From Poecilobothrus nobilitatus (taxonomy: Eukaryota > Arthropoda > Insecta > Diptera > Dolichopodidae): a stretch of DNA of 64,000 nucleotides. Below, piece after piece: positions 39,701 through 52,200 of this stretch; position 1 is the stretch's first letter; each line of letters begins with the position of its first letter. The notes beneath the pieces were generated by a model that saw nothing but the letters and a program-made list of their open reading frames with translations, did no database searches and was not told where the DNA came from. The position numbers and the translations under genes are program-made. The stretch spans positions 23,457,398-23,521,397 of the forward strand of contig OX352773.1 of the NCBI GenBank assembly GCA_947095535.1, read 5' to 3'.

Positions 39701-42190
39701 TTATGCAAATAATGAAATTACCGTTCGAAAATTGTATTAAAAGTTCTAGATTTCGAGCTTAAATTTGGTGAAGAATGTTGTTGGTACGTATAGTTGGTGC
39801 ATTAAATTTTTATAATTAATTAATTTCTAGATAGAAAGGAGTTAAATAGAAAAATTATATAAAAGTGTCCTTTGATTTTTAACAATCTCATATTTATAGA
39901 ATTCTATGAAAAATTGTTATATTTTTATGAAGTTAAATTATGAAGGTCGTGCAAATATTCACCTTGAAAAATTCCATATATACATATATCATATTATATA
40001 AATATACCTTATATAATATATCAATATTAAAGATAGTTTTATTCTTATTTTATAATAAAGTTCCATTTTTAAAAATTTTTACGATTATATTATATTTTAT
40101 CTTTCTATAATTGTTTTTCAATTTTATTTCTTTTAAGATGATAGAAATATGCTCTCTTAAAACATTATTAAAATTGTTCGTACATAATATATATAAAAAT
40201 TATAATCCTGCTAACCTAGTCTATATATATATATACATATGTATTATGTATATATTTATTTTTCAAAATAAATTATAGAAAATGTAAAAATAATTAGTCT
40301 TCAAACAATATTGTATTTTCCAATTGCCTTAATTAAATTAATTAAAAATAATGTTTGTTTTCGATAGTGATACTATCTCATAGTTACAATTTCAATATAA
40401 ATGTTTTCTTGTGTACAAATTGCAAAAATATATTTATATATATATATGTATATGTATATATGTATTAAAATATGTATATTTTATATTTAATCGAACCAAA
40501 AATGTTAACATAAGAAAGCTAAAACATAGACAAATTAAATAGACAAACTAATATAAGAAAACTGGATGTTACCGTAAAGTGATAACAACGGATTCAAATC
40601 ATTTCTTTTTTTTTTTTTTCTAAAAAAAAACAAACAGTTTATTTTTTTTTTTTTTTTGTTATAAAAACCTGATTATATATAGATGGCATATATTATATCT
40701 GAAACAAAAAAAAAAAAAAAAACAAGCTTTCCAAGATTTAGAAATTACACTAAACATAATACACCAAAAAAAAAAAAAAAAAAAGTCAATCAAATAATTA
40801 ACTGAAAAAGGAGTCTAGAAAATTCAATTTATCTTTTTACAACTTAGTCTTCTTGAAGCCTTTGAATGGTAAAAATATAAACAAATTTTTCTACGGCAAG
40901 AAGTTATACACATTATAATCTAATCATATAAAAATAATGTGTACGAACCAGTTTTAATTGAACAAAAATTTACTTCGTATAATAACAGTTTTATATTCTA
41001 CATTTAATAACCAATCGTGTATTTAAGCAAACACATTTCAAGTTCATCTTATAAAAATATCTCAAAACACTGTATAGTGTGTGTTTTTTTTTATTTTTTT
41101 TTATTTCTTTCATATGATTCTGGAATGATATTAATAAATTTAATATTTAATATAAATTTCTACACTAAAAAGTGTATTAAGTCAGTGATCTAGATTTAAA
41201 GTAAAATTCAAGAGTCATTCATCTACATAGTAGATTTATATATTAATCAAAAAAACAAAAAAAAAAAACAAAAAAAAACGAAATGTATTTCATTACAACT
41301 GGACGCATTATAATTTCACGTTATAACGCTAAGCTCTTTCTATTGAATCTAACATCTTTAGTTCATAAATGCATTTAATCTTTAAAACATTCATAGTTTT
41401 CGATACGCTTACTGATTTCAATAAAATTGCGTATAAAACAAATAAAAAAAAACACTAAATTAATAAAATAAAATTAATAAAACATTAATAAATTTTTTTT
41501 TATAAAACTGACAAGATAATTTTAATTGAAAAAAGAAAATCTGGTGCTTCATTGAAATCACACAAATTTTCGTTAGGATTAATATACAAGAAAAAAATAA
41601 AACAAAATGATAATATTGTTAAAAACAGGATTTTTTGTCTTTTTTAATAAATATCCCACTTTTATTTTAAAGAATATTGTGTGATTTAAGAAAAAATTGA
41701 AAGCGTTATTTTCACATTATTAAAAGTTTTTCAAACGATCATTATATGACAAATATATACTTAATAAAAAAATATTAAATGCGTATAGTTCGTTTTCAAT
41801 TTGAGCCATGGCAAAAACGTGGCTCATGTAGTCCAACACCAGTGCCATCACCAACATCAGTTCTTATTTTATCACCAAAAATTTTAAGACGTCAAAGACC
41901 TGCTAGTATTGAAGATTTTTCATCAATGGAAAAATTGAGCCAAGCAGAGAAACAGAAAAGATTAAAAGAAAGACGAAGACACCGTTATCCTCAAGTAGTT
42001 AAAAGACTTTCAACACTTTGCAGTGATGTTATCGCTAGAAATGTTAGAATTAATAACAATTATTTAAAAAATTATACTCCTATCCTTTTACATTATCTAC
42101 TCCTACAATTTGTTTAAAATATATTTTTTTTTCTTCTTTATTTTTTACTCACAAATTTTTATTTAATAATTTGTTTATTTTTATTTTTAG
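36770..42190 (+). other. Myosin XV intron 1
   Basis: The intron is bounded by GTAATT at 36770 and TTATTTTTAG at 42181-42190, with phase 0 on both sides. It is AT-rich with TA and TATG simple repeats (for example 37411-37455 and 40430-40475) and A/T homopolymers. The only coding-like content is the candidate alternative first exon at 41779. No mobile element with clear ends was found in it. Confidence 0.7.
41779..41994 (+). CDS. Candidate alternative first exon of myosin XV
   Basis: An ATG at 41779 directly follows an in-frame TAA (41776-41778) and opens a 112-codon frame to 42117. The first 72 codons have mixed, non-repetitive composition unlike the surrounding AT noise: MRIVRFQFEPWQKRG, a Ser/Pro segment with SPTPVPSPTSVLILSP, then a basic helix with EKQKRLKERRRHRYPQ. 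A phase-0 donor (CAA|GTAGTT at 41995) would join the same acceptor at 42191 as the main first exon, giving an alternative N-terminus before the motor. The donor is weak; another phase-0 GT lies at 42028. Mammalian myosin XV also has isoforms that differ ahead of the motor. It could instead be part of a small independent gene. The motif itself is not one I recognise. Confidence 0.45.
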
Positions 42191-45100
42191 CCACAAACTT
42201 TTACATTGCAACCTGGTGAAGGAAGTTTACGACCAAGACAAGATCTAGGAAGTACAGGAGTTGAAGATATGACACAATTAGAAGATTTACACGAAGCATC
42301 ATTATTATGGAATTTAAGACTAAGATATGACAAAGGTTTAATATACACATTTGCAGGAAGCATTCTTATAGCTGTTAATCCTTATAAAATGTTTCCCGAA
42401 TCATATGGTATTGAAGTAGCAAAACAATATGCTGGCAAACCAATAGGTGCACTTGGACCACATTTATTTGCAATTGGAGCAGCTGCACATGCTTCATTGC
42501 CATCGCCACAGGTTGTAGTAATATCTGGCGAGTCAGGTGCTGGAAAAACAGAGTCAACAAAATTGGTAATGCAATATTTGGCAGCTGTTGTACCAGGTGG
42601 AGGTTCTGCATCTGCAGTCATAACAGAACAAATATTGGAAGCAGCGCCGCTTTTAGAAGCGTTTGGAAATGCTAGAACAGCAAGAAATGACAATAGTTCA
42701 AGATTTGGAAAATATCTAGAAGTTTATTTTAAGTCTGGCGCAATTGTAGGTGCCAAAATAACACAATATCTATTAGAAAAATCACGTATTGTAACACAGG
42801 CACCAGGAGAACGTAATTATCATGTTTTTTATGAAATGCTAGGTGGTTTAGCAGAAGCAGAACGAACTAAATACGGATTGCTTGATGCTGATAAATATTT
42901 TTACTTAAATCAAGGTGGTTCAGACTGCGCTCCAGGCCGTGTAGACTGGGAATCTTTACAAGGTGCCATGCAGGTTCTTGGCGTTTCTGAAAATGAACGT
43001 GAAGGTATTGTTAGAGTTCTAGCATCTGTTTTACATTTGGGAAACGTTTACTTTCATAGACGGCAATTAAGACATGGACAGGAAGGTGTAGAAGTAGGTT
43101 CAGATGCAGAAATTAAATGGGCAGCACACTTACTACACATATCAGCTGAAGGTCTTCATCGTTCTCTCACAACAAGAGTAACAGAAGCTAGAGCAGAGCG
43201 ATTACACACACCTTTAGGAATTGATCAAGCTCTAGATTGTCGTGACGCATTTGCTAAATCTCTTTATTCTGGATTATTTAATTGGTTGGTGTCTAGGGTT
43301 AATTCAATAGTGCACAAAGGTGGGACTCATGATGCTCATCGAATATCTATCTTAGATATATTCGGATTTGAGGATTTAGCTGAAAATTCATTTGAACAAC
43401 TTTGCATTAACTATGCAAACGAAAATTTACAACTTTATTTTAATAAGCACGTATTTAAATTAGAGCAAGCTGAATATGCAAGAGAAAGACTTGAATGGAC
43501 GCCATTACAATGGGAAGATAATTTGCCAGTTATTCATTTATTAGCAAAGAAACCAGTCGGAATATTTCACCTTCTCGATGATGAATCAAACTTTCCTAGA
43601 GCAAGCGACATGAGTTTCTTAGAAAAATGTCACTACAATCATGCCCTAAATGAATTATATTCAAGACCACGAATTGGTGCTCAAGAATTTGGAATAACAC
43701 ATTACGCTGGGCAAGTTTGGTACTGTGTTGAGGGCTTTTTAGATAAAAATAGAGATGCACTACGACCAGATGTCTTAGAACTTTTAGCTACCAGTAAACT
43801 TCCTTTAGTAGAAGAAATGACAAAACAATTACGCGCTCAACGTGATTTTGGAAAATCATTACCAAAAGGAAATAATGGACGATTTGTTACAATGAAGCCG
43901 AGAACCCCAACTGTAGCTGCAAGATTTTCTGATTCACTGCAGCAGTTGCTTCAATCTATGGGGCGATGTAATCCATGGTTTGTACGATGTATAAAACCAA
44001 ACAATGACAAGCAAGCTCTTAAAATGGATATGCCTTGTGTACTACAACAGTTACGTTATCTCGGAATGTTGGATACAATACAAATAAGACAAAAAGGATA
44101 TCCTGTTAGATTACGTTTTCAACATTTTGTTGAAAGATACCGTCATTTAATTAAAGGTGCATTACCAAGAGGTACTCCATATCGGGAATTATGTAGATCT
44201 ATGCTTGAAACTCTTCCAAAAACAGGAGTTGAGGGACCAGATTTCCAGCTTGGAGCAACAAGGGTATTTTTAAGAGAAGCATTACATAGAATGTTAGAAG
44301 GAGGTCGATCTGACCGACAGAAAAATGCGGCGATTATAATACAAAAAAATGTACGTACAATGCTTGTAAAGAAAAAGTTAAACAGACAAAAGAAGGCAGC
44401 TACAAAAATTCAATCTGTTTGGAGATCGCATAAACATAAGAAAAAGTTCAATAGATTACGAAAAGCAACAGTAAAAGCCCAAGCACTTTGGAGAGGAAAA
44501 TTACAACGTAAGCGTTATCATAAAATGAAAGCTGAATTAAAAAGACGATTAGAAGCACAAAAGGCTGCTAAAGAAAAAGAAGCGAAAAAAATTGCAAAAG
44601 AGCAAGAAAGAACTCAAATTGCTTATTTAGATATACCTGCAGAATTAGCTTTCATCATTTCTAAACTTGATGGTTGGACTCCAGTTCATGGTGATCGCCA
44701 TTTGGTCAAAGTTGTTGGTACTGTTCCTGGTCCACCAATTACAGGAGATCTACCAAAGGACTTAGATCAATTTAGTTTTGGCAAATTTAGTTCAGTTTAT
44801 TGCAATGGAATGAAACTTTCACCAAAACGAGATCCAATTATGGTACCATTTTTGTCTCGAGCTGCAAGCAGAGATCAAGATTTCCAAGATTCCTTAGCAG
44901 TTTTTAAATTGATATTGCGATGGACAAATGACACTTCAATGGATAATAATAAAGAGAAAATGTTAGCCGATTATATAGTTCATAAAGGGTTGTCATCAAG
45001 AGGATTAAGAGATGAAATATTAGTTCAATTATGTAATCAAGTTTATCGAACAGAAGAAAATCAAGCATTTAGAATTTGGCAATTAATGGCTCAATGTCTA

Positions 45101-48100
45101 TCTTGCTTTCAACCAGGTTCCGCGTTTAGTAAATATTTAATGAAATTTATTATAGAAAATGCACCATCATCTATGAAGGAACTTCTATTAAAAAAATTAT
45201 TACGAAATACTGGAGGTTTTCAATCAGCTCCATGTAGGTCATTTCCACCTGCATGGATTGAATGGCGGGCTACTCAAAAGTTATCAGATATTGCGGTTGC
45301 TTTAACTATGCCCGATGAAGTTACTCAAACTGTTGCTATAGATTCCTGGACAACTTGTGAAGAAGCTGCTTCTTTAGCAGTCTCTACTTTAGGTATACCA
45401 AATCAAGGGTGGACAGTTGTACTTGATGATGCTGGACAGATAACTGATTCGTGTGGTTTAGATTTTATTTTAGACTTGCTTGCAGAAAAAGAATTGTGTC
45501 CTGCTTTTCCAGCTGGTCGCAGTGATTTACTAAGATGTGGACGTAAATCATCTCGAACTTTGGGCAATGAAGTAGAACCCAGCAGTCCTAAAAGGCCACA
45601 AGTTCCACCTCCAGAACCACCACAATCCAAAATACCTACAACAAAACTGGAAGCACCAATTCCAGAACCCGTTGTTGAAAAGAAAATGGAATTTCAACGA
45701 CCATATGTCGAAGGACCATCGCGTAAAACTTCTCATGATTTACTTTCTAGAAGTTCGGCATTAAATGAACGATATTTTGAAACTGAGAAAACTAGATCTA
45801 GATCTTTAGACGATTTACTATCTGGAGATGGACCTGACAATATGGCAAATCCTGAACCACAACCTCTAGTTCAGTTAGGTTTGTCACAAAGTAGATTAAA
45901 TGAGCGTTATCATTCCGCAGAACGATTAGCACCACTTAATACGAAGGAATCTACTCCACGATATCAAAAATCACAATATGCTGGTAGAAGATCACACGGT
46001 GGTTCACACTCCAGTAAATACGGCCAAATGGATAAATCTGAATATCAGACACGGTCATCAGCTATGTCTGACACAAGCGAAGCTCCTTCACTTGCTAGTC
46101 ATGTAAGAAGAGTACGTGTGCCATCTCAAGCATCTGACGTTGATCAATTTTTGGATGACTTATTTAGCCCTGTTCTAGATGGTTCTTTAGATGAATTATC
46201 TGATGCAAGATCATTAGCAGCTAGCATTCGGGGAGGTGGTAAATTTAATTTAGAATGTGAACAATTTATGTTGGCGCCAGTTATGAATTCTTCTCTTAGT
46301 AGTTTAATTAACTCGAAACTCTTATCTAAAGCTATAAAGGGTGGTAACAAAAATCAAAAAAATATCAATAATAGAAAATCTGCCAATTTATCAACATATA
46401 TGACTGATATTATGGAAACTATTTCTATAGATGAAACTGTTACTAACTTGGTAGAAAAATCAGCGCTAGCTAATGTAATAAAAGGAGGCGGAACAACACA
46501 TCAAAACACAAATGGAAATGGATTTGGATCGAACACTTCAGTTATGTCACCACTTTCACCGATTAATACAAATCCTTTATTAATGATGGGATCTGTAAGT
46601 CAGGACAATTTGTCACAAATAATTAATCTTCCAACTTCAAGTGATCCTGCTTATCAAACTCAAATTCAGAGGGCATTTTTGCAATCGGCAATGGCTCAAA
46701 ACTTACAAATACAGCAACAATTATTGGCACAAAATCAAGCTCTGCAGACTTTATTAAGTCAACAAGAAACAACACCATTAGCGCCTGCATCCCCAACAGG
46801 TGTTTCAATGTCGCAAACTAGTACAACACGAATTCATTTAGAAACATCTTCATCCAATGCACCAAGAAAACAAAGTTTTAAAAGTAGAAATTCTCAATTT
46901 TTGGAATCTGATAGAATTCGAAAAGCCTCTTCAGAAAGTGGAAATAGCTTGATCCCACCACCGCCTCCCCCACCAATGCCTCCTCCGTTGGAATTTAAAG
47001 ATCCTTCAGAAGCAAGACCATTTTTAGATCCATATGGAAGAGCAAAAACTGTTAGAATTGGTAAATGGAGATGGCCTCCTCCTCAGGATTGCCAAAATGA
47101 AATGACTGAGGAAGAAAATTTTATGCTATTTAAAATGCGTCAAAATCAACGAAAAAGTACTCCACAATCACAGAATCACAGTAGCACAGGTTCTCCAAAT
47201 GGTTCTACAGTGGAATGGGAAGAATTTGAAGTTGAACATAGTAAAATTGTACCAATAACACATCAACCTACTGGCCCAATTCGTAAACAAAAACAAATGG
47301 AATCACCAACGAGAAAAGAATCTGAACCGGTTGTTCCAGTAGTTATTAAGTCTAACAAAAGAAGTTTCGATATTGGAGCAGAACGTCCAGCCCCAGGAAG
47401 TGTTGGAAAATTAAAATTAAGTTCAGAAATGCGTCAAAGGCTTGAACAAGTAACAGCCGGCCATTCTGTTAGATCAACTGTTAGTACCAGGTCTGAACAA
47501 AGAACACCTGCTAAATTAGAAGATACAAGAAAGCTAATGTTGCAGCAACAACTGAGTGGAGGATTTCTCAATGGCAATGAAGATCATACATCAGTAAGAC
47601 TACAAATTGAAAGAATGGAGGCTGGTGGTCGACCTCCACCGCCTCCCTGGCCAGCTGTTATACCACCAGCTCCATCTGGCCCTGCACCGCCGCCGCCAAT
47701 CAGACCTCCTAATTCACCACCACAAAGTAAATCTAATCTAATTGTAAACAGACAAATGCGTCACCTAGAAATTGATCTGGAATACCAGAAACAAGATATA
47801 CCTGCCTTTGTTCAGCGACAGGAGAGAGATACATTTGGAGTTCGTCATCAATGGAATGGATCGGATATATCGAAAGATACTTACGATTCTTGGGGTAGAG
47901 CTGAAGCTGCTAAATTAGATATGGTATATGAAACAAGTTTTAAAAAAGAAATTGGAATCGACAGAGATCGTTCGAGATCCAGATCTAGATCTAGAGATCG
48001 TGAAAACTTCTCGGAATCTGTGTGGGATCGTTCAGAAGTTGAAGGACCCGCTTCTAGTGGAAGTGATCGAGAACGAGAAAAGGAACGAGAAAAACGTGAC

Positions 48101-49252
48101 CGAATTTTTGAAATACGACAAGTTGAGCGAGAAAAAGAAAGTCATAAAGTTTATCAACCAGCTCCACCTAAAGTTACTCAAGCTCATATGGAACGAGAAC
48201 GTGAAAGAGAACGCGAAAGAGAGCGTGAAAGAGAACGAGAAAGAGAACGCGAAAGAGAACGTGAAAGAGAACGTGATTTAGAAAGACAAAGAGAACATAA
48301 TTTAGAAAGACAGCGTGAACGAGAACGGGAACGTGAAAGAGAACGTGAACGAGAGAGGGAGCGAGAACGTGATCGAGATCGTGAATTAGAAAGAGAACGT
48401 GAACGAGAAAATGAAATGCACAGAGAAACTGAACGTGAAAGAGAACGTGAACGAGAAAGAGATCAACAAAGAAAATCAATCACAAGTCAAATGACATCTA
48501 ATGATAGAGCGACGTTTAAAACTCATATGGTACAGAAATATGCGAAAGAACGCGAAAGAAAAACATCAGCATCAACCTTAATTTCTGCTAGTACAGAAAA
48601 ACATGATGAAACAGACTTGGGTGACGAATGGCCAATACCAGTAATACCAGCTCCGGTTCCAGCTCCACCATCATTAAAAGCACCTGCTAACGCATGCTTA
48701 ACATATAATCGTGTATTGTGGAAACTACGTATTCGTAAAGAAGTTTTTCACCCAAGCGAGCCAATTGGTCCACCTATTGCCCTTGATCTTTTATTTATTC
48801 AAATAGCTTCAGATGTTTTTGGTTCAACATCATGCTTGAGAATTTCACCACAAGAAAAACGAAATGCAATAACTTTACTTAATGGCCATGGTGTTAATGA
48901 GGAAAATATGAGAGATCAAGTTAGAGCAATTGTAAAAAGACATTTAATAGATATGGCTAGAAGTTGGCCATTATATTTTGCTCGGTTATTTACAGTTAAT
49001 GGTGCACCACAATTTCCAGATGTATCCATTTTAGCCATATCACATAACGGTGTATATTTAGCCAGACGTGATGCTGATTATTTAATTGTGGTAAGATCAA
49101 TGCCATTTAATGAACTTCAAGGAGCAGTAACTCTACCAAGACCAGCTGCACTTCAATTAAATATGAAAAATGGTAACCGTTTAACGTTACATGCAATAAG
49201 GGCATCAGCTATTCAACATATGGTTCAAACATTTTGTCAAGAATTTAGAAAG
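42191..49252 (+). CDS. Myo10A: Unconventional myosin XV, large exon (motor, IQ, MyTH4-FERM)
   Basis: One uninterrupted 2,354-codon exon, phase 0 at both ends (acceptor TTTTTAG|CCA, donor AAAG|GTAAGT). With the first exon it gives residues 47-2400 of the protein. The actin-based motor covers about residues 55-740: P-loop GESGAGKT (42527-42550), switch I NDNSSRFG (42686), switch II DIFGFE (43355), HYAGQVWY and WFVRCIKPN. Three IQ motifs for calmodulin-type light chains start at 44327. A MyTH4 domain spans about 44690-45280 (core PIMVPFLSRAASRDQDFQDS), followed by a FERM F1 lobe to about 45520. A disordered region of about 1,000 residues follows, with poly-Pro (46957-46990, 47630-47710), an RS tract (47964-48005) and an Arg-Glu tract (48190-48470). 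A FERM-like F2/F3 region lies at 48760-49252. The class moves cargo in filopodia and binds microtubules through MyTH4-FERM. The family's C-terminal SH3 and second MyTH4-FERM are not in this window. Confidence 0.93.
48190..48470 (+). repeat. Arg-Glu dipeptide repeat tract within myosin XV
   Basis: A run of GAACG(T/A)GAAAGAGAACG-type hexanucleotide units encodes about 90 residues of nearly pure Arg-Glu alternation, broken by short LERQ and DRDR interruptions. Unit codons vary (CGT, CGA, CGC, AGA), so the peptide repeat has been kept while synonymous sites drifted. The tract is expected to form a highly charged, mixed-charge rod or disordered segment. Long frames on the opposite strand and in the second frame are by-products of the repeat. 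Confidence 0.85.
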
Positions 49253-52200
49253 GTAAGTCAAATAGAAATAATTATTTACATGGAAATGAATTTTAGCCGA
49301 GAAACTTTATAATACATATTATATATATACTACTAATATATTTACTTAATAATATTTATATAGCATACATTATTTTATATTATAAGTGTATATAGCATTA
49401 AGTATTAATTTCTAATTTATATCTAATTTTCTTTACTATTTTCTAATATTTTTTGTTATTATAAAATGAATTGCATATATATAGGAGAATATTTTTTTAT
49501 ACACATTAAATTAAAATAAATTGCATACTTACTATATATTATCAATTATTCAAACTTCTTATAATATGATCATATGATATTTTCTACACTTCATATTTAA
49601 CATTGTTTTTATATAATTAAGTTCACAAAGCAATAATGTAAATATTTAAAAATAAATATCTATAAATTTACTTTAATTTGTATTATACTGCAATAAACCA
49701 CAAAATTTAATTTTTTAATAAAAAAAAATTAATATAATTGATTTAGGACAGGTTTAAAATTTAAAATATCTTGTAAAAATTACATAAAATATCTTCATAG
49801 CATTTTACATAAATTACAATAATTAATATTTAAAATATTTTTAATTTGATTTCTTGTTTCAAATATATGTATGTAACTTTCTTTTAAAAATTAATTTAAT
49901 TAAATTTTTCAATACTTTAAATAGGTACTTTACAATGTTTTCTGCACTAAAACGAATTGTTTGATATATCTACTAAAGAACATAAGACAATTTTTAAATT
50001 ACTCCGAGCTTTTGTAATTTTTTAATTCCCTATACATTTTATTAAATTTCTCTATATTTTTTTTGTATGGATAGGGGAGTGGAATGATCACGAAAACTTT
50101 TTGATTGTATGAGTCTTTAACCAACGAAACACTAAATCCTTTTTTTTGACCAAACAATGATATTCAAGAGTTTTAGTACTCATGTAATGTTCACATAAGG
50201 GAATATTAATTTTCCGGGATAAAAATTCTTTTCAGATTATTAAGAATATTGTGAAGAAATTTGTACCATTGAAATGATGCACCATCAGAATTAAACCATT
50301 AGCTGCTATTTTAGAAAACATAAGGGGTGAAAATTGTTTCACAATCGCGATGTTATTGTATCATTAAAGAATTTCTGTAAGCCGAGTTGTGTCATTTAGA
50401 AATGTTAACTTCTTAACGAAGTTAAACTAGTTAAGGCTGCTAAAGCTATACTTGTTTCACTTTGGAAGGCTTTGAATAAGATCAATATTTTAATTTCGTC
50501 AGAATACATACCCTCATCAGAACACATACTAATTAATCTCGTCAGAAAATATAGGCGACGAAAGAAAAATGGTGAGACCGTTAATGTAACTTTACGATCA
50601 TTTATTAGACAAATTGCTGTTTTGAATTTTATTAATGACAGTGCCTAAATTGCACTCCATCTTTACTCTTATACACATTTTATAGATATTTAGAAAATAA
50701 AGTTTTGCATCTTTCAAGAAAACCCAGATCACTGCATCTTTAGCTACACAATTATGATAGAACAAACTTAAGTTTTGATTTAATTCCAAAAGGTTTAATT
50801 CGCCAATAAGTTCTAAAATTTTCCCTTGCCATTCCTTCCCTAAAATAGGGATCGAAGTGTTATTTTTACGAGAGATTAAGTCACTCTGGTTTTTCTTTAG
50901 AATTAAAATCGATCATGTTGATTTTACATTTCAGTTGAGAACGTTAATTAATTATGAACATTAATATTCTGACAATTATTTTTTTGATATGTAACACAAA
51001 GATACTTGATTACCCAAAAATTTATACTAGATGAGACAATGGAATAAGTTTATATAATGGGTTAAATGTATAAAATTGAACTTGTACTCAAAGCTTTTTT
51101 TTTTTTTCAAGTAAAAACTTATTTTTGCTTAAATTTTGTAAAGGAAAATTGTAAGCCAGAACGAGTTTTTCTTTTAGAAAATAATATTCCAGTTCAAGAT
51201 TCCAGTTTGAACAAATAAGATTCCAGTTCAAAATAAGATACAGTTCAGTTCAATCCAGTTGATGATTATATTTCTAATGACAATAGATTTAATGTAAAAA
51301 GTGTTTAAACAGTATTATATTAGCAATTTGGGTAAGTGCTTTTGCTTCTATCACCTTCTGCAAAATTAAAACTTCGTGATAAATGTTAAGCTTATAAAAT
51401 TTATCTCTAATTTTTTAAATTTGAACTTTTAACTTGAATTCAAATGAAAAGTAAATTTGTATTTTAATATATTTACGATAATGTACCAGTTATGGAGAGT
51501 GTTTTAAATGTTCATAATTATATTGTGATTTTTATCAATAAAGCGTAACCTTAAATGTGAACTAGTTTTTTTCATTGTTGATTTAAAAAGAAGAAGTCAA
51601 GTAAAACGAATACTAACAAAAATATGATATTAAATATATTGAGAAATAATTTTGAAATTTATATGCTTCAATAATTTTCATAAATTATATTTTAAAGAAG
51701 ATTTTAATTTGAAGATTATCCTTTTATTTTGTAGTTTAGTTTAAAATAGGAATTTTGACTATTTGAATGAATTCTTATTAAAAAAAAATTTTTTTTAAAT
51801 GTCAAGTATATGTATAGCATTTTCAATAAAACATATTTTTCCAATCATTTTAAACTCTTTATATTTTGATAGGGTGTATTAAATTCATTGTAATAATATT
51901 TAATCCTTTAATTTTTATATTTTTATATGGAAAATGTGCTCACATAAACAATCCTTGACAAAACAAATGTCTTACATTCACTTTAAAACAAAAAAAAAAA
52001 ATCGTGTTTTAATATGAACATCAAACTTTCTTTAGTTGATAAACAAATTTTTTTTTTAAATTTTATTTAGTACTCGTACATATTATATACAATATACAAC
52101 AGGATGGAAAAGAATGAATATATGTATGTATGTATATTCAATATCAAATCTATGACATACTTTATACATACTTATATATTCATTCAATATTTATGTATGT

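Noticed and set aside
36769..42191. Motor-domain coding sequence hidden in intron 1
   Set aside because: Exon 1 joins the large exon directly in phase (KGK to PQTF), matching the continuous N-terminal myosin XV order, so nothing is missing.
47928..48479. Long open frames in the second + frame and on the minus strand
   Set aside because: They are by-products of the Arg-Glu hexanucleotide repeat inside the myosin coding sequence and read as KEN/HVLF repeats.
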